NCBI GenBank assembly: GCA_028280115.1
Contig: JANQMJ010000010.1
Coordinates: 62,001 to 126,000, forward strand
DNA length: 64,000 bases
Direction: 5' to 3'
Source of the DNA: Parvularculaceae bacterium
GTDB lineage: Bacteria > Pseudomonadota > Alphaproteobacteria > Caulobacterales > Parvularculaceae
Positions 1-9,201 of this stretch are shown one piece after another (the first letter of the stretch is position 1; every line of letters begins with the position of its first letter). The notes beneath the pieces were generated by a model. That model had not been told where the DNA came from. It saw only the letters and a list, made by a program, of their open reading frames with translations, and did not search any database. The position numbers and the translations under genes are program-made.

Positions 1-960
1 GCTTATGCGCTCGCCATCGAGCAGGGCACCGATGTGATCGAACCGGATCTGGTCGTCACCAAGGACGGCGTGCTGGTTGCGCGTCATGACCGTTATCTCT
101 CCGCGACCACGGATGTGGCCGATTATCTGGAATTCGCCGACCGCAAGCGCACGGACGCTTACGCCGCGCAAAGCGAAGGCGTGACCCGCGAAGACTGGTG
201 GGTCGAGGATTTCACCTATGCGGAATTACGCACCCTGCGCGCGCGGCAATCGCGGAAGGGCCGGACGACGGCCCATGACGGCAAGTTTGAAATCATGACA
301 TTCGCCGACATTCTTGCGCTTGTCTCCGAAAAAGCCGCGCAAGCCGGCCGGCCGGTGGGCATTTATCCGGAAACCAAACATCCGGGCTATTTCGCTTCCA
401 TCGGTCTTGATTTTGAAAAGCCCTTGCTCGAAGCGCTCGAGGGCTTCGATGCCGGGCTCGTCTTCATTCAGTCCTTCGAACCGGAGATTTTAAAACGCCT
501 TAGGGGCAAGACCGACGCCAAGCTCGTCCAACTTGTCTATGAGAAAACGCCCGGCGCCGGGCCGAACATTCCGCTTGAAGAGATTGCGACTTACGCGGAT
601 GGAGTGGGCGCAGCAAAAAGCTTGGCGTTCGATCCAGGCTCAGAAAACGTATATAGCGACTTTGTAAGGAACGCTCATCGGCAAAGTCTTTTCGTTCATT
701 TTTGGACATTCAGAAACGATGAACCCAATCAGCAAATTGTTGACTTTGCTTCTGAAAAAATAATCTCTAAGCAAGAGTGCGTATCAAACCCTCAAAATCC
801 AAGCGGCTCTTGCATCCATCAGGCCGAAATTGCGCTGCCGTTGGATGACGCGCGTTCGCCCGACTTGGAGTATTTGATCTACTATAGCGCTGGCGCTGAC
901 GGCTTTTTCACCGACTTCCCCGACACCGCCGTCGGCGTGCGCGAAAACATCATCCAATGA
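1..960 (+). CDS. Glycerophosphodiester phosphodiesterase, GlpQ-like, 5' end outside window
   Basis: Hydrolyses glycerophosphodiesters to an alcohol and glycerol-3-phosphate, usually in the periplasm. The frame is open from base 1, so the true start and any signal peptide lie upstream. Seen: the GDPD core EPDLVVTKDGVLVARHD near the start, the large insert typical of GlpQ, the substrate Glu/Lys in YPETKHPGYF, the IQSFEPE strand, and the closing FFTDFPDTAV motif. From about base 600 the DNA turns AT-richer with different codon choice (tataTagcg-like runs, gtaagg, aaaataatc), while the first 590 bases match the genome. A second GDPD C-terminus lies directly downstream in another frame. I infer a chimeric gene with an imported 3' part. 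The family call is strong. Confidence 0.9.
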   Translation, partial: AYALAIEQGTDVIEPDLVVTKDGVLVARHDRYLSATTDVADYLEFADRKRTDAYAAQSEGVTREDWWVEDFTYAELRTLRARQSRKGRTTAHDGKFEIMTFADILALVSEKAAQAGRPVGIYPETKHPGYFASIGLDFEKPLLEALEGFDAGLVFIQSFEPEILKRLRGKTDAKLVQLVYEKTPGAGPNIPLEEIATYADGVGAAKSLAFDPGSENVYSDFVRNAHRQSLFVHFWTFRNDEPNQQIVDFASEKIISKQECVSNPQNPSGSCIHQAEIALPLDDARSPDLEYLIYYSAGADGFFTDFPDTAVGVRENIIQ

Positions 961-964
961 AACA

Positions 965-1069
965 AGCGACGGACTCGCCGCGCCTACCACCCACGGCGTC
1001 TTCACAGATTTTCCCGACACCGCCGTAAACGTGCAGCGAGCCTTAGGTGAAAGGCTCGCCGCACGCTGA
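965..1069 (+). pseudogene. Orphan C-terminal remnant of a GDPD gene
   Basis: In a different frame from the upstream phosphodiesterase, this stretch reads THGVFTDFPDTAVNVQRALG and ends at a TGA at 1067-1069. That is the standard last strand and helix of the GDPD fold, and it parallels FFTDFPDTAVGVRENIIQ at the end of the gene before it. It has GC-rich native codon use and no start. It looks like the original gene end left behind when a foreign 3' part replaced it. Confidence 0.65.
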
Positions 1070-1115
1070 GAAACGCCGTCTCGAGGGAATGGGCGGGGGA
1101 GCGGCGTTTCGTCGG

Positions 1116-1488
1116 TTAACTGATCACAATCCGAACGCGCGTCTGTTTCGGCCCGAACCGATAATAATGGCGCGCCCGGGCGTCATAATAGACGGCCACG
1201 GCTGCGGGCCTTGCCGTGCCAGACCCAGGCGCTGGCGGGACACACCGTGACGCTTTCGTCGCGCCGGCTCTCCCTGCGGTCACGGCGATCTTCGGCCCGA
1301 TCGCGCGGGCCAAAGTCGCGCCGCTCGTCGCGCCGGCTTTCAATTCTGTCGTAATAATCCTCCACCAGATCCGGACAGCGCTCCGGATGAAAACGCCACT
1401 CCCCGGCGTAAGCGGAAGGGGCGGCGACGCAGCCGGCGGTGATAGCCGCAAGGGCTGCGGCAGGAACTCGAAGCGACTTGATGCGCAT
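1116..1488 (-). pseudogene. Small secreted Arg/Asp-rich protein, apparently frameshifted
   Basis: From ATG at 1488 the minus strand encodes a signal peptide (MRIKSLRVPAAALAAITAG, cleavage after SAYA) and then a charged mature part rich in DRRE repeats. The frame then stops at 1183 soon after the residues AWVWHGKAR. In the next frame the protein continues as ARPAAVAVYYDARARHYYRF up to a stop at 1116, which reads like the natural Tyr-rich tail of such periplasmic proteins. A single-base indel near 1205-1220 explains both. It could be a true pseudogene or a sequencing error. The function is unknown. Confidence 0.5.
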
Positions 1489-1680
1489 GCTTTCTCTCCT
1501 AAAAGCAAATGGCGCCGGGCGGGGCCGCGGCGCGTTTCCTTCCATCGCCGACCATAAAACGGGTAAAGGGGAAGCTTTCCGTCGCGAAATTCACAAAAAA
1601 ATCTGCGACGGAATACGCTCGGTCATGCGTATAAGAGACCGTGGGGGCGTGTGAGGATGATTGGAAGGGCGAAGAATTTC

Positions 1681-2376
1681 ATGGCCAATATCAAAGCCGC
1701 ATTACTGATCGCATCGGCGTTCATCATGACCGCCTGCGCCTCCGGCGCGCAGCGACAAGCCGGGCCGACGCAAGGGTCCAAGGGAAAAGGACCCGGCGCT
1801 GGGATCGACCAGGTCGAGCGCCTGCTTGCAACGGGCCGTCAGATCCGGGCGGAAAAAGGCTGCGCCGCAGCGGCGCCGACCTACCGCGTGATCGCCAGTT
1901 TCGGCGAGGGCTATGAAGTGGCGCAATACGAACTCGGCGCGTGCCTGCTTGAAATCGAGGGCGAGAGCGCGCGCGAAACCGCGCTGTTCCGCGAGGAAGG
2001 CCTTTTCTGGCTGCGCCGCGCCGCCTACGCCGACAACGCCCGGGCGCAATGGAGGCTCGCTAACACGCTCAGCGGCGCGCCGGCGGCTGTTTCGCACGGG
2101 CCCGCCCCGGAGCCCGGCAAAGCGCTGGGCTGGGCGCTGGTCTATAAGGAAAACGCCGCCCACGAACTATACGGGCTGGCTCCGGTCAATCCCAATGTAC
2201 TGACCCATCTTCATGCGAGCCTGCCGGACGACGCCATCGCCCGAGCAGAGGCCTTCGCGGCGAAATTCAAGCCCATCTCCATGGCGCTCTTTTCCCCGCC
2301 GCCGCGAGAGAATGCGAACAGCGGGCCGCGCCGCACGCAGGGCGATTTCTCGGAGCGGCGCCCACGCCGCCGTTAA
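1681..2376 (+). CDS. Sel1-repeat-like lipoprotein
   Basis: A 231-residue protein starting at ATG 1681, preceded by a GAAGGG ribosome site. In-frame starts at 1651 (GTG) and 1657 (ATG) are possible but would only lengthen the signal peptide. The leader MANIKAALLIASAFIMTAC ends in a lipobox, so an outer- or inner-membrane lipoprotein is expected. The middle part (YEVAQYELGACLLE, then FWLRRAAYADNARAQWRLA) has the A-x-W/Y-L spacing of Sel1/TPR-like helical repeats, which usually mediate protein contacts. The C-terminus is basic and Pro/Arg-rich. No catalytic motif is visible and the partner is unknown. Confidence 0.7.
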   Translation: MANIKAALLIASAFIMTACASGAQRQAGPTQGSKGKGPGAGIDQVERLLATGRQIRAEKGCAAAAPTYRVIASFGEGYEVAQYELGACLLEIEGESARETALFREEGLFWLRRAAYADNARAQWRLANTLSGAPAAVSHGPAPEPGKALGWALVYKENAAHELYGLAPVNPNVLTHLHASLPDDAIARAEAFAAKFKPISMALFSPPPRENANSGPRRTQGDFSERRPRRR

Positions 2377-2472
2377 TAAGCAATTCGTATACAAATGAAA
2401 TTTAGGCGCGCGGCATTTGGCTTCGCCAACCGTCAGCGCAAGAAAGCCTGACGCGCCAAAAAACCTGTCATG

Positions 2473-2511
2473 AAAACGCCGCCCGGGGGTAGGCCGGGCG
2501 GCGTTCTTTTT
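2473..2511. terminator. Bidirectional intrinsic terminator
   Basis: Perfect 12-bp stem (AACGCCGCCCGG / CCGGGCGGCGTT) with a 7-nt loop. It is followed by CTTTTT on the plus strand and by TTTT on the minus strand. It ends the lipoprotein gene on the plus strand and aceA on the minus strand. Confidence 0.85.
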
Positions 2512-2551
2512 GGCGCTTCCTCCCTCAAAGAGCGCCGTCTCAGGCCACGGC

Positions 2552-3841
2552 TTATTCAGCCGCCGGCCTGAATTGCGCGGTCTCGGTCGACTCGCCCATG
2601 GCGGTCGTGGACGATTTCCCCCCCGAGAGCGTGTTGGCCACGAGATCGAAATAGCCCGTGCCCACTTCGCGCTGATGGCGGGTCGATTCATAGCCGTATT
2701 GTTCAGCGGCGAATTCGGCCTGCTGCAATTCGGAATAGGCCGCCATGCCGCGGTCGCGGTAGCCGCGGGCGAGTTCGAACATGCCGAAGTTGAGCTGGTG
2801 GAAACCGGCGAGCGTGACGAACTGGAACTTATAGCCTATGGTGCCGAGTTCGCGTTGGAATTTGGCAATCGTCTCCTTGTCGAGATTGGCTTCCCAGTTG
2901 AAGGACGGCGAGCAGTTATAGGCCATCATCTTGCCGGGGAATTCCTTCTGGATCGCCTCGGCGAAACGCCGCGCATCGTCCAGATTGGGCTTTGAGGTCT
3001 CCCACCACAGAAGGTCGGCGACCTTGGCGTAGTTGAGCCCGCGCGCGATGCAGTGATCAACGCCCACGCCTTCCTTGAGGCGGAAGAAACCTTCCGGCGT
3101 GCGGCCCTGGTCGAAATCGATGAAATCGTGATCGCGCTCGTCGACGTCCGACGTGATTAGCTTTGCCGATTCCGCATCCGTGCGGGCGATCAGCACCGTC
3201 GAAACGCCGGCGACGTCGGCGGCGAGGCGCGCAGCGTTGAGGTTGCGCTCATGGGCCTGGGTCGGGATCAGCACCTTGCCGCCGAGATGGCCGCACTTTT
3301 TCTCGGCCGCGAGTTGGTCTTCGAAGTGAACGCCGGCGGCGCCCGCTTCGATATAGGCCTTCATGATCTCATAACAGTTCAGCGGCCCGCCAAAACCCGC
3401 TTCCGCGTCGGCGACGATGGGCAGGAAGAAATCGCGTTCGACCTGGCCCTCGGAAAACTCGATCTGGTCGGCGCGGCGCAGGGCGGCGTTGATGCGCTTG
3501 GCAAGGGCCGGGCCGGAATTGGCCGGATAAAGAGACTGGTCGGGATAGGTTTCGCCGGAAAGATTGGCGTCGCCGGCGACCTGCCAGCCGGAAAGATAAA
3601 TCGCCTTAAGGCCGGCCTTGGCCATCTGCACCGCCTGGTTGCCCGACAGCGCCCCAAGGGCGTTGATGTAATCTTCGGTTTTCAGGAGCTCCCAGAGCTT
3701 GTTGGCGCCGCGCTCGGCAAGCGTATGGGCGATCGGTACAGAACCGCGCAAACGCTCCACGTCGGTTTCCGAATAATTGCGCTCAATGCCATTGAAGCGG
3801 CCCTCGGGGGCCGACGGTACGATCTTGGTGAAATCTGTCAT
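2552..3841 (-). CDS. aceA: Isocitrate lyase
   Basis: Cleaves isocitrate to glyoxylate and succinate, the first step of the glyoxylate shunt, which allows growth on acetate or fatty acids. The protein has 429 residues from ATG 3841 ([10 protein letters not shown]); an in-frame ATG 15 bases upstream is less likely. Seen: the active-site signature [17 protein letters not shown] with the catalytic Cys, the Mg/substrate segment [14 protein letters not shown] ([16 protein letters not shown]), the WQVAGDAN loop, and [10 protein letters not shown] near the C-terminus. Length matches the short bacterial ICL class. It is divergent from an acyl-responsive XRE regulator (4062) and shares a 220-bp control region with it. 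Malate synthase is not in the window. Confidence 0.97.
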   Translation of the reverse strand: MTDFTKIVPSAPEGRFNGIERNYSETDVERLRGSVPIAHTLAERGANKLWELLKTEDYINALGALSGNQAVQMAKAGLKAIYLSGWQVAGDANLSGETYPDQSLYPANSGPALAKRINAALRRADQIEFSEGQVERDFFLPIVADAEAGFGGPLNCYEIMKAYIEAGAAGVHFEDQLAAEKKCGHLGGKVLIPTQAHERNLNAARLAADVAGVSTVLIARTDAESAKLITSDVDERDHDFIDFDQGRTPEGFFRLKEGVGVDHCIARGLNYAKVADLLWWETSKPNLDDARRFAEAIQKEFPGKMMAYNCSPSFNWEANLDKETIAKFQRELGTIGYKFQFVTLAGFHQLNFGMFELARGYRDRGMAAYSELQQAEFAAEQYGYESTRHQREVGTGYFDLVANTLSGGKSSTTAMGESTETAQFRPAAE

Positions 3842-3944
3842 GAATGGTGTTCCCACTTGGAATTAGAAACTTGATGTGACTGGCAATGTCGCGATCATCT
3901 CGGCGCTGCACAATGGGAAAGTGGTCAGGCTGTAGTAATGCAGA

Positions 3945-3985
3945 CTAATTGTTTTGTAATTTTGTGATTTTTGTAATATTCTGCA
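3945..3985. promoter_or_regulatory. Probable operator array between aceA and its regulator
   Basis: A very AT-rich patch in a GC-rich genome. TTTTGTAAT occurs at 3952-3960 and again at 3969-3977, exactly 17 bp apart, with the related TTTTGTGATT between them. The placement in the divergent gap suggests a binding site for the XRE regulator, and a shared promoter. No experimental basis. Confidence 0.5.
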
Positions 3986-4061
3986 CCTAATCCTTTATCA
4001 AACAATATTCGTTTCGATAGGAAAATAACTCCGATACGCAGCCCAAAATTGATGGAGACCG

Positions 4062-5480
4062 ATGCGTATGGCCAGTCCGTCCCGACGTCTTTTTATCGGC
4101 CCGCGCCTTAGGCGCATCCGCCGCGAACTCGGCCTGACCCAGGCGCAGATGGCTGGCGATCTCGACGTCTCGCCGTCCTACGTCACCCTCATCGAGCGCA
4201 ATCAGCGCCCCTTGCCGGCCGACCTGCTGCTGCGCCTGGCGCAGACCTATGGCCTTGACCTTTCCGCCTTCGCCGCCGGCGACGACGACGCCTTGGCGCG
4301 GCTCGAAACCGCGCTCAACGATCCGATCTTTCACGACCTTTCCATCGGCCGCGAGGACGTGCGCGATCTCATCTCGGCCAATCCCGCCATGGGCGAAGCG
4401 GTCGCCGCGCTATACGGCGCCTATCGCGCGAGCCAAACCGCGATCATGGAAGCGCGCGCGGCCGGCCGCGCCGGCGCGGCCGACCCGCTTGAAGAGGCCC
4501 GCGACTTCATCGCCGCCGCGCACAACCATTTTCCCGCGATCGATGAAGCGGGCGAAGAAACCGCAAACGCCCTGACGGCGGGCGGCGGCGATCTTTTCGC
4601 GGCGATCGGCGAGCGTTTGAAAGCCCGCCATTCGTTCAGCTTACGGATTTTACCGGAGTCCGTCATGGTCGGCGCCTATCGCCGTTGCGACCGGCATCGC
4701 CGCCAGATTGTCATCTCGGAGGCGCTCGATCATGCGAGCCGCGCCTTTCAGGCGGCGCTGCAGCTTGTGCTGCTGGAGCAGGGAAAAAACCTGGACGAAA
4801 CAGTGAACGCCGCCGCGTTCGAAACCGACGCGGGACGGCGCCTCGCCCGCGCCGCGCTCGCCAATTACGCCGCCGGGGCCATACTCTTTCCTTATGAACG
4901 CTTTCTGGCGTCCGCCGAGGAGTTGAAATACGACATCGAAGCGCTGGCGCGGCGGTTTAGCGCAAGCTTTGAACAAATCTGCCACCGCCTGACGACATTG
5001 CAGCGGCCGGGCAAGGAAGGCGTGCCGTTTTTCTTTTTGCGCACCGATGCGGCGGGCAATGTTTCAAAGCGTTTTTCCGGCGGCGTTTTTTCGTTCGCGC
5101 GCTATGGCGGATCCTGCCCCTTGTGGAACCTGCACGAAACCTTCCGAACGCCGCGGCGCATCCTCACCCAAATCATTCAGCTCCCTGAAGGCGATCGCTA
5201 TTTTTCCATCGCGCGCACGGTGCATGGCGGAGAGGGCGGCTTTCTGGCGCCGAAAGCCGAACGCGCTGTCGCCCTGGGATGCGAACTCAAACACCTTGAA
5301 AAGCTCGTCTACGCGCAAAATGTCGATCTCGACGATCCCGAAGCCACGCCGATCGGCGTGACCTGCAGGCTTTGCCCGCGCCCGCAATGCGCCGCGCGCG
5401 CCCATCCGCCGCTCGAACGCCACCTGATTATTGACGAGCATCGGCGCATGGCCACGCCGTTCAGTTTCGCCTTCGATTGA
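4062..5480 (+). CDS. XRE-family regulator with ImmA/IrrE-like and short-chain acyl sensing domains
   Basis: A 472-residue protein. Residues about 9-65 form a Cro/CI HTH (LRRIRRELGLTQAQMAGDLD, SPSYVTLIERNQRP). The central part (about 150-320) has the IrrE/ImmA-like fold with LANYAAGAILFPYERF. The C-terminal part has the conserved CPLWNLHETFRTP and a Cys cluster CRLCPRPQCAARAHPP, as in the short-chain fatty acyl regulator / RamB-like family. Known members control glyoxylate-shunt and propionyl-CoA genes. Divergence from aceA supports control of that gene. A second ATG at residue 3 is an alternative start. The acyl ligand is inferred from the family. Confidence 0.88.
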   Translation: MRMASPSRRLFIGPRLRRIRRELGLTQAQMAGDLDVSPSYVTLIERNQRPLPADLLLRLAQTYGLDLSAFAAGDDDALARLETALNDPIFHDLSIGREDVRDLISANPAMGEAVAALYGAYRASQTAIMEARAAGRAGAADPLEEARDFIAAAHNHFPAIDEAGEETANALTAGGGDLFAAIGERLKARHSFSLRILPESVMVGAYRRCDRHRRQIVISEALDHASRAFQAALQLVLLEQGKNLDETVNAAAFETDAGRRLARAALANYAAGAILFPYERFLASAEELKYDIEALARRFSASFEQICHRLTTLQRPGKEGVPFFFLRTDAAGNVSKRFSGGVFSFARYGGSCPLWNLHETFRTPRRILTQIIQLPEGDRYFSIARTVHGGEGGFLAPKAERAVALGCELKHLEKLVYAQNVDLDDPEATPIGVTCRLCPRPQCAARAHPPLERHLIIDEHRRMATPFSFAFD

Positions 5481-5569
5481 CGCCGCCGCCAACTTGCGGG
5501 GCCCTAGGCGATGGCCTAGCTTGCGCCGCGCCGGACGGGGATAACGGCATAACAACATTGGAGACCAAT

Positions 5570-7450
5570 ATGCCCGTCAACATACGGAACCTACGACTTG
5601 CGTCCGCCGGCTTAATCGCGCTCACCGCCGCATGCGGCGGGGAACAAGCTGCGCAGACCGCAACAGGAACCGCTTCATCCGCCCCGTCCGAAACTGCAAG
5701 CGACGCCGCCGTCCAGACCGAGTCGGAACGCATCAACGCCTGGTTCGAGCAACAATTCGAAACCCAGCTCGCCCGCTCGCCCATGTTCCTGACGTTTCTC
5801 GGCCGCAAGACCGACTACGACAAATGGAACGACGCCACCGACGCATTCGCCGTCGAAACCCACGAATTGCAGGTCGCCGCGCTCGCAGAAATGCGCGCGA
5901 ATTTCGAGTTTGACGCCCTCGATGCGGCGGCGCAACTTTCCTACCGTCTATTCGAATATGAAGTCGAGCAGGACGACCGCGCGTTCCCGTTCCGCAGTCA
6001 CTGGTATGTGTTCAGCCAATTTCGCGGCCCCCATTCCGGCGTGCCGGCGTTCCTCATCAATCAGCACCGCGTCGACAGCATTGAAGACGTCGAAGCCTAT
6101 ATCGCCCGCCTGGAAGGCGTTCAGACCTATCTCGGCCAGCATCAGGAAAACGCCGAAGCCCAATTCGCCGATGGCATTTATCCGCCGCGCTGGTCCTATG
6201 AACAGATGATCGCGACATCGCGCAATATCATTTCCGGCGCGCCGTTCGACGACAGCGAGAAAGACTCAACCCTGCTCGCCGACTTCACCAAGAAAGTCGA
6301 CGCGCTCGACGCCGACGAAGCCGTCAAGGAGGGTTTGCGCGCACGCGGCGTCAATGCGCTGCTGAACAGCGTCAAGCCGGCTTATGAATCGCTGATTGCC
6401 ATGTTCGAGAAGCAGCAAGAAACCGCAAGCAACGACGACGGCGCCTGGAAGCTGCCCAACGGCGCTGCTTATTACGCCAATCGGCTTGAACGCATGACCA
6501 CGACGGACATGAGCGCCGAAGATATTCACAATCTCGGCCTTTCGGAAGTCGCGCGCATTCACGGCGAAATGACCGAGATTAAAAACGCCGTCGGCTTTGA
6601 AGGCTCGCTCCAGGAATTCTTCGTTTACATGCGCGATGATCCGGATGGAAAATTCTTTTATCCGAATACAGATGAAGGGCGCGAACAGTACCTTGCCGAA
6701 GCCACGGCGTTCATCGATACGATGCGCGGGCGGCTCGATGAATTGTTTTTCACCTTTCCCCAGGCCGAGATGATCGTAAAGCGCGTAGAGCCCTTCCGCG
6801 AGCGCGCCGCGGGCAAGGCGTTCTACCAGCGGCCCGCGCCGGACGGCTCGCGGCCCGGCATCTATTACGCCAATCTTTACGACATGGGCGCGATGCCCAT
6901 CTATCAGATGGAGGCGCTCGCCTATCACGAAGGCGTTCCGGGCCATCACATGCAACTCGCCATCGCCCAGGAACTCGAAGAGGCGCCGAGCTTTCGCAAA
7001 TTCGGCGGCTATACGGCCTATTCGGAAGGCTGGGGCCTTTATTCGGAATACATTCCGAAAGAGATGGGTTTTTATGAGGATCCCTATTCCGACTTCGGCC
7101 GGCTCGCGATGGAACTGTGGCGGGCCGCGCGGCTTGTCGTCGACACGGGCCTTCACGACAAGCAATGGAGCCGTGAAGAAGCGATCGCCTATCTCATGAC
7201 CAACACGCCGAACCCGGAATATGACTGCGTTAAGGCGATTGAACGCTATATCGTGATGCCCGGCCAGGCCACCGCCTATAAAATTGGCATGCTGAAAATT
7301 CTCGAACTGCGCGCCCGCGCCGAGGAAACCCTGGGCGACGGTTTCGACGTCCGCGCGTTTCACGACGTCGTCTTGAAAGACGGCGCCGTGCCGCTGGCGA
7401 TTCTCGAGGAGAATGTCGACGCCTGGATTGCGGCGCAGCAGGCGAGCTAG
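5570..7450 (+). CDS. DUF885 family lipoprotein, putative metallopeptidase
   Basis: A 626-residue protein from ATG 5570. The 31 codons upstream in frame are not typical coding sequence, whereas MPVNIRNLRLASAGLIALTA followed by Cys is a clean lipoprotein leader. The mature N-terminus is Thr/Ser-rich linker. DUF885 proteins carry an HExxxHH-like zinc motif, here YHEGVPGHHMQ around residue 452, followed about 50 residues later by SEGWGLYSEYIPKEMG. Both are the family hallmarks. They are thought to be periplasmic peptidases, but few members have known substrates. It stands alone on the plus strand and converges on ppk2. Confidence 0.85.
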   Translation: MPVNIRNLRLASAGLIALTAACGGEQAAQTATGTASSAPSETASDAAVQTESERINAWFEQQFETQLARSPMFLTFLGRKTDYDKWNDATDAFAVETHELQVAALAEMRANFEFDALDAAAQLSYRLFEYEVEQDDRAFPFRSHWYVFSQFRGPHSGVPAFLINQHRVDSIEDVEAYIARLEGVQTYLGQHQENAEAQFADGIYPPRWSYEQMIATSRNIISGAPFDDSEKDSTLLADFTKKVDALDADEAVKEGLRARGVNALLNSVKPAYESLIAMFEKQQETASNDDGAWKLPNGAAYYANRLERMTTTDMSAEDIHNLGLSEVARIHGEMTEIKNAVGFEGSLQEFFVYMRDDPDGKFFYPNTDEGREQYLAEATAFIDTMRGRLDELFFTFPQAEMIVKRVEPFRERAAGKAFYQRPAPDGSRPGIYYANLYDMGAMPIYQMEALAYHEGVPGHHMQLAIAQELEEAPSFRKFGGYTAYSEGWGLYSEYIPKEMGFYEDPYSDFGRLAMELWRAARLVVDTGLHDKQWSREEAIAYLMTNTPNPEYDCVKAIERYIVMPGQATAYKIGMLKILELRARAEETLGDGFDVRAFHDVVLKDGAVPLAILEENVDAWIAAQQAS

Positions 7451-7474
7451 GCGCGCTGTTTCAACATAATGAAA

Positions 7475-7502
7475 GCGCCGGCGGTTGCATGATCGCCGGC
7501 GC
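7475..7502 (-). terminator. Stem-loop between convergent genes
   Basis: A 9-bp perfect GC stem (GCGCCGGCG / CGCCGGCGC) with a 10-nt loop. On the minus strand it is followed by TTTCATT, so it probably ends the hslO-ppk2 transcript. The plus side lacks a T tract. Confidence 0.55.
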
Positions 7503-7510
7503 CTTATCGG

Positions 7511-8299
7511 TCAGTCCGCGTAATAATCCTTGACAAGATTAAGGTCTTCGAGCGCGGGTTCGGTATAGTCGCTGTCTTCTACGGACGGGCGCGGCGACAG
7601 GGTAATCGGTTCAAACGCCTGTTCATTGAATTCATAAGGAACGCGGTCGAGAATCGCACGGATGATATTGAGCCGCGCCTTGCGCTTGTCGTCGCCTTCC
7701 ACCACCAGCCATGGCGCGACGTGCGTGCTCGTGCGATCGAACATCGCATCGCGATATTTCGTAAACTCGATCCACAATTCGCGCGCGCGCAAATCGACCG
7801 GCGACAGCTTCCAGCGCTTGCGCGGATCGCAGGCGCGGTCTTGAAAGCGCTGTTCCTGCTCTTGCGGCGAGACGTGGATCCAGAATTTGACGAGATGCAG
7901 ACCGCTGTCGATGAGCATTTTTTCAAACTGCGGGACCTCGCGCATGAAGACTTCGTATTCATCGGCGGAGCAAAACCCCATCGCCGGTTCGACGACGGCG
8001 CGGTTGTACCAGGACCGATCGAACAAAACGATCTCGCCGCCGGACGGCAGATGACGCACATAGCGCTCGAAATACCATTGCGTGCGTTCGCGGTCGGAGG
8101 GCTTGGGCAGGGCCGCGATGCGCCAGATCCGCGCGTTCATCCGGCGCATAATCGTCTTGATCGCTCCGCCCTTGCCCGAAGCGTCGCGACCTTCGAACAG
8201 GATGGCGATTTTCAACCCCTTGCGCTGCACGGTTTCCTGCAGCTTGGCCAATTCGAATTCCAGCGCGGCAAGCTCGCGCTCAAAGAAGCTCTTTTTCAT
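7511..8299 (-). CDS. ppk2: Polyphosphate kinase 2
   Basis: Transfers phosphate between polyphosphate and nucleoside diphosphates. The protein is 262 residues from ATG 8299. Seen: Walker A GRDASGKGGAIK, Walker B LFDRSWYNRAVVEP, and the lid-like RFQDRACDPRKRWKLSP, in the order of single-domain class I PPK2. Its ATG overlaps the TGA of hslO (ATGA), so the two are translationally coupled. Linkage of a polyphosphate enzyme with the redox chaperone Hsp33 fits a shared stress role, since polyphosphate itself acts as a chaperone. That link is inference. Preference for ADP or GDP cannot be read from the sequence. Confidence 0.93.
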   Translation of the reverse strand: MKKSFFERELAALEFELAKLQETVQRKGLKIAILFEGRDASGKGGAIKTIMRRMNARIWRIAALPKPSDRERTQWYFERYVRHLPSGGEIVLFDRSWYNRAVVEPAMGFCSADEYEVFMREVPQFEKMLIDSGLHLVKFWIHVSPQEQEQRFQDRACDPRKRWKLSPVDLRARELWIEFTKYRDAMFDRTSTHVAPWLVVEGDDKRKARLNIIRAILDRVPYEFNEQAFEPITLSPRPSVEDSDYTEPALEDLNLVKDYYAD

Positions 8300-9201
8300 G
8301 GCGCGGCGACCGGCGCGCCCGAAGGGGTGAAGCGGTAATCCTTGCGGCAGAACTCGCAAGTCACCGTGATGGCGCCGTCCTCGACCATGTCGCGCAGATC
8401 TTCCGCCGAATAGCGCTCAAGCACGGCGGCGATCTTCTCGCCGTTGCAGCCGCAGGCGGCGCGCATCTTCTTTGGCTCGAAGACGCGCACGCCGTCTTCA
8501 TGAAACAGGCGATAAAGCAAGGTCTTGGCGCTGATCGACGGATCGAGCAATTCGTCATCCTGGGTCGACTGCACGAAAGCCGCCGCACGGTCCCATAGTT
8601 CGGCGTCTTCGGCGGTCATTTCGACTTCTTCGCCGCGCCCTCGATCGCTGCGCTCGCCTGGCGCGAATTGCGCCATGATGCCGCCGGCGCGCCAGCGCTC
8701 GGGCTGGCCGGGCGCGGCGAGGCGGCCCACCGCAAGCCTGATGACGGTCGGGATCTGTTCGGACTGATCGAAATAGGAAACCGCCGCCTCGGCCAGACTC
8801 GCGCCTCTGAGCGGCGTGACCCCTTGATACCGGTCCATGTCCGGGCCCTGATCGATGGTCATGGCGATATGGCCCTTGCCCAAAAGCGCCGCGCCGAGCA
8901 AGGGCGAGGAACGGTCGATTTTCGCGGTCGCGCGCACCGCGCCGCCCGCCCGGTAATCGGCGACGACCATCGGCGTCGGCCCGTCGCCCTGAGCCTGAAA
9001 GATCAGCTTGCCGTCGAATTTGAGCGCCGCGCCCATCATGGCGACCAGACAGGCGGCCTCGCCGACCAGCGTCGATACATTGTCGGGAAAACCATGCGCG
9101 CCGAGAATCTCGTCGACGGCGCCCGACAGGCTGACCACACGGCCGCGCACCGGCGCGCCGTCGATCTGAAAGGGCAGGATGAAATCGTCTTCGGTCGTCA
9201 T
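8296..9201 (-). CDS. hslO: Redox-regulated chaperone Hsp33
   Basis: Cytosolic holdase that is activated by oxidation and releases its zinc. A 301-residue protein starting MTTEDDFILPFQIDGAPVRG. The C-terminal zinc site shows the expected pairs, CGCNGEKI near residue 245 and CEFCRKDYRF near residue 283. The N-terminal domain has the standard VVADYRAGGAVRATAKI and GPDMDRYQGV segments. It is first in a two-gene unit with ppk2. In many relatives argF lies directly upstream; here an unusual 340-bp gap with palindromes is found instead. Confidence 0.95.
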   Translation of the reverse strand: MTTEDDFILPFQIDGAPVRGRVVSLSGAVDEILGAHGFPDNVSTLVGEAACLVAMMGAALKFDGKLIFQAQGDGPTPMVVADYRAGGAVRATAKIDRSSPLLGAALLGKGHIAMTIDQGPDMDRYQGVTPLRGASLAEAAVSYFDQSEQIPTVIRLAVGRLAAPGQPERWRAGGIMAQFAPGERSDRGRGEEVEMTAEDAELWDRAAAFVQSTQDDELLDPSISAKTLLYRLFHEDGVRVFEPKKMRAACGCNGEKIAAVLERYSAEDLRDMVEDGAITVTCEFCRKDYRFTPSGAPVAAP

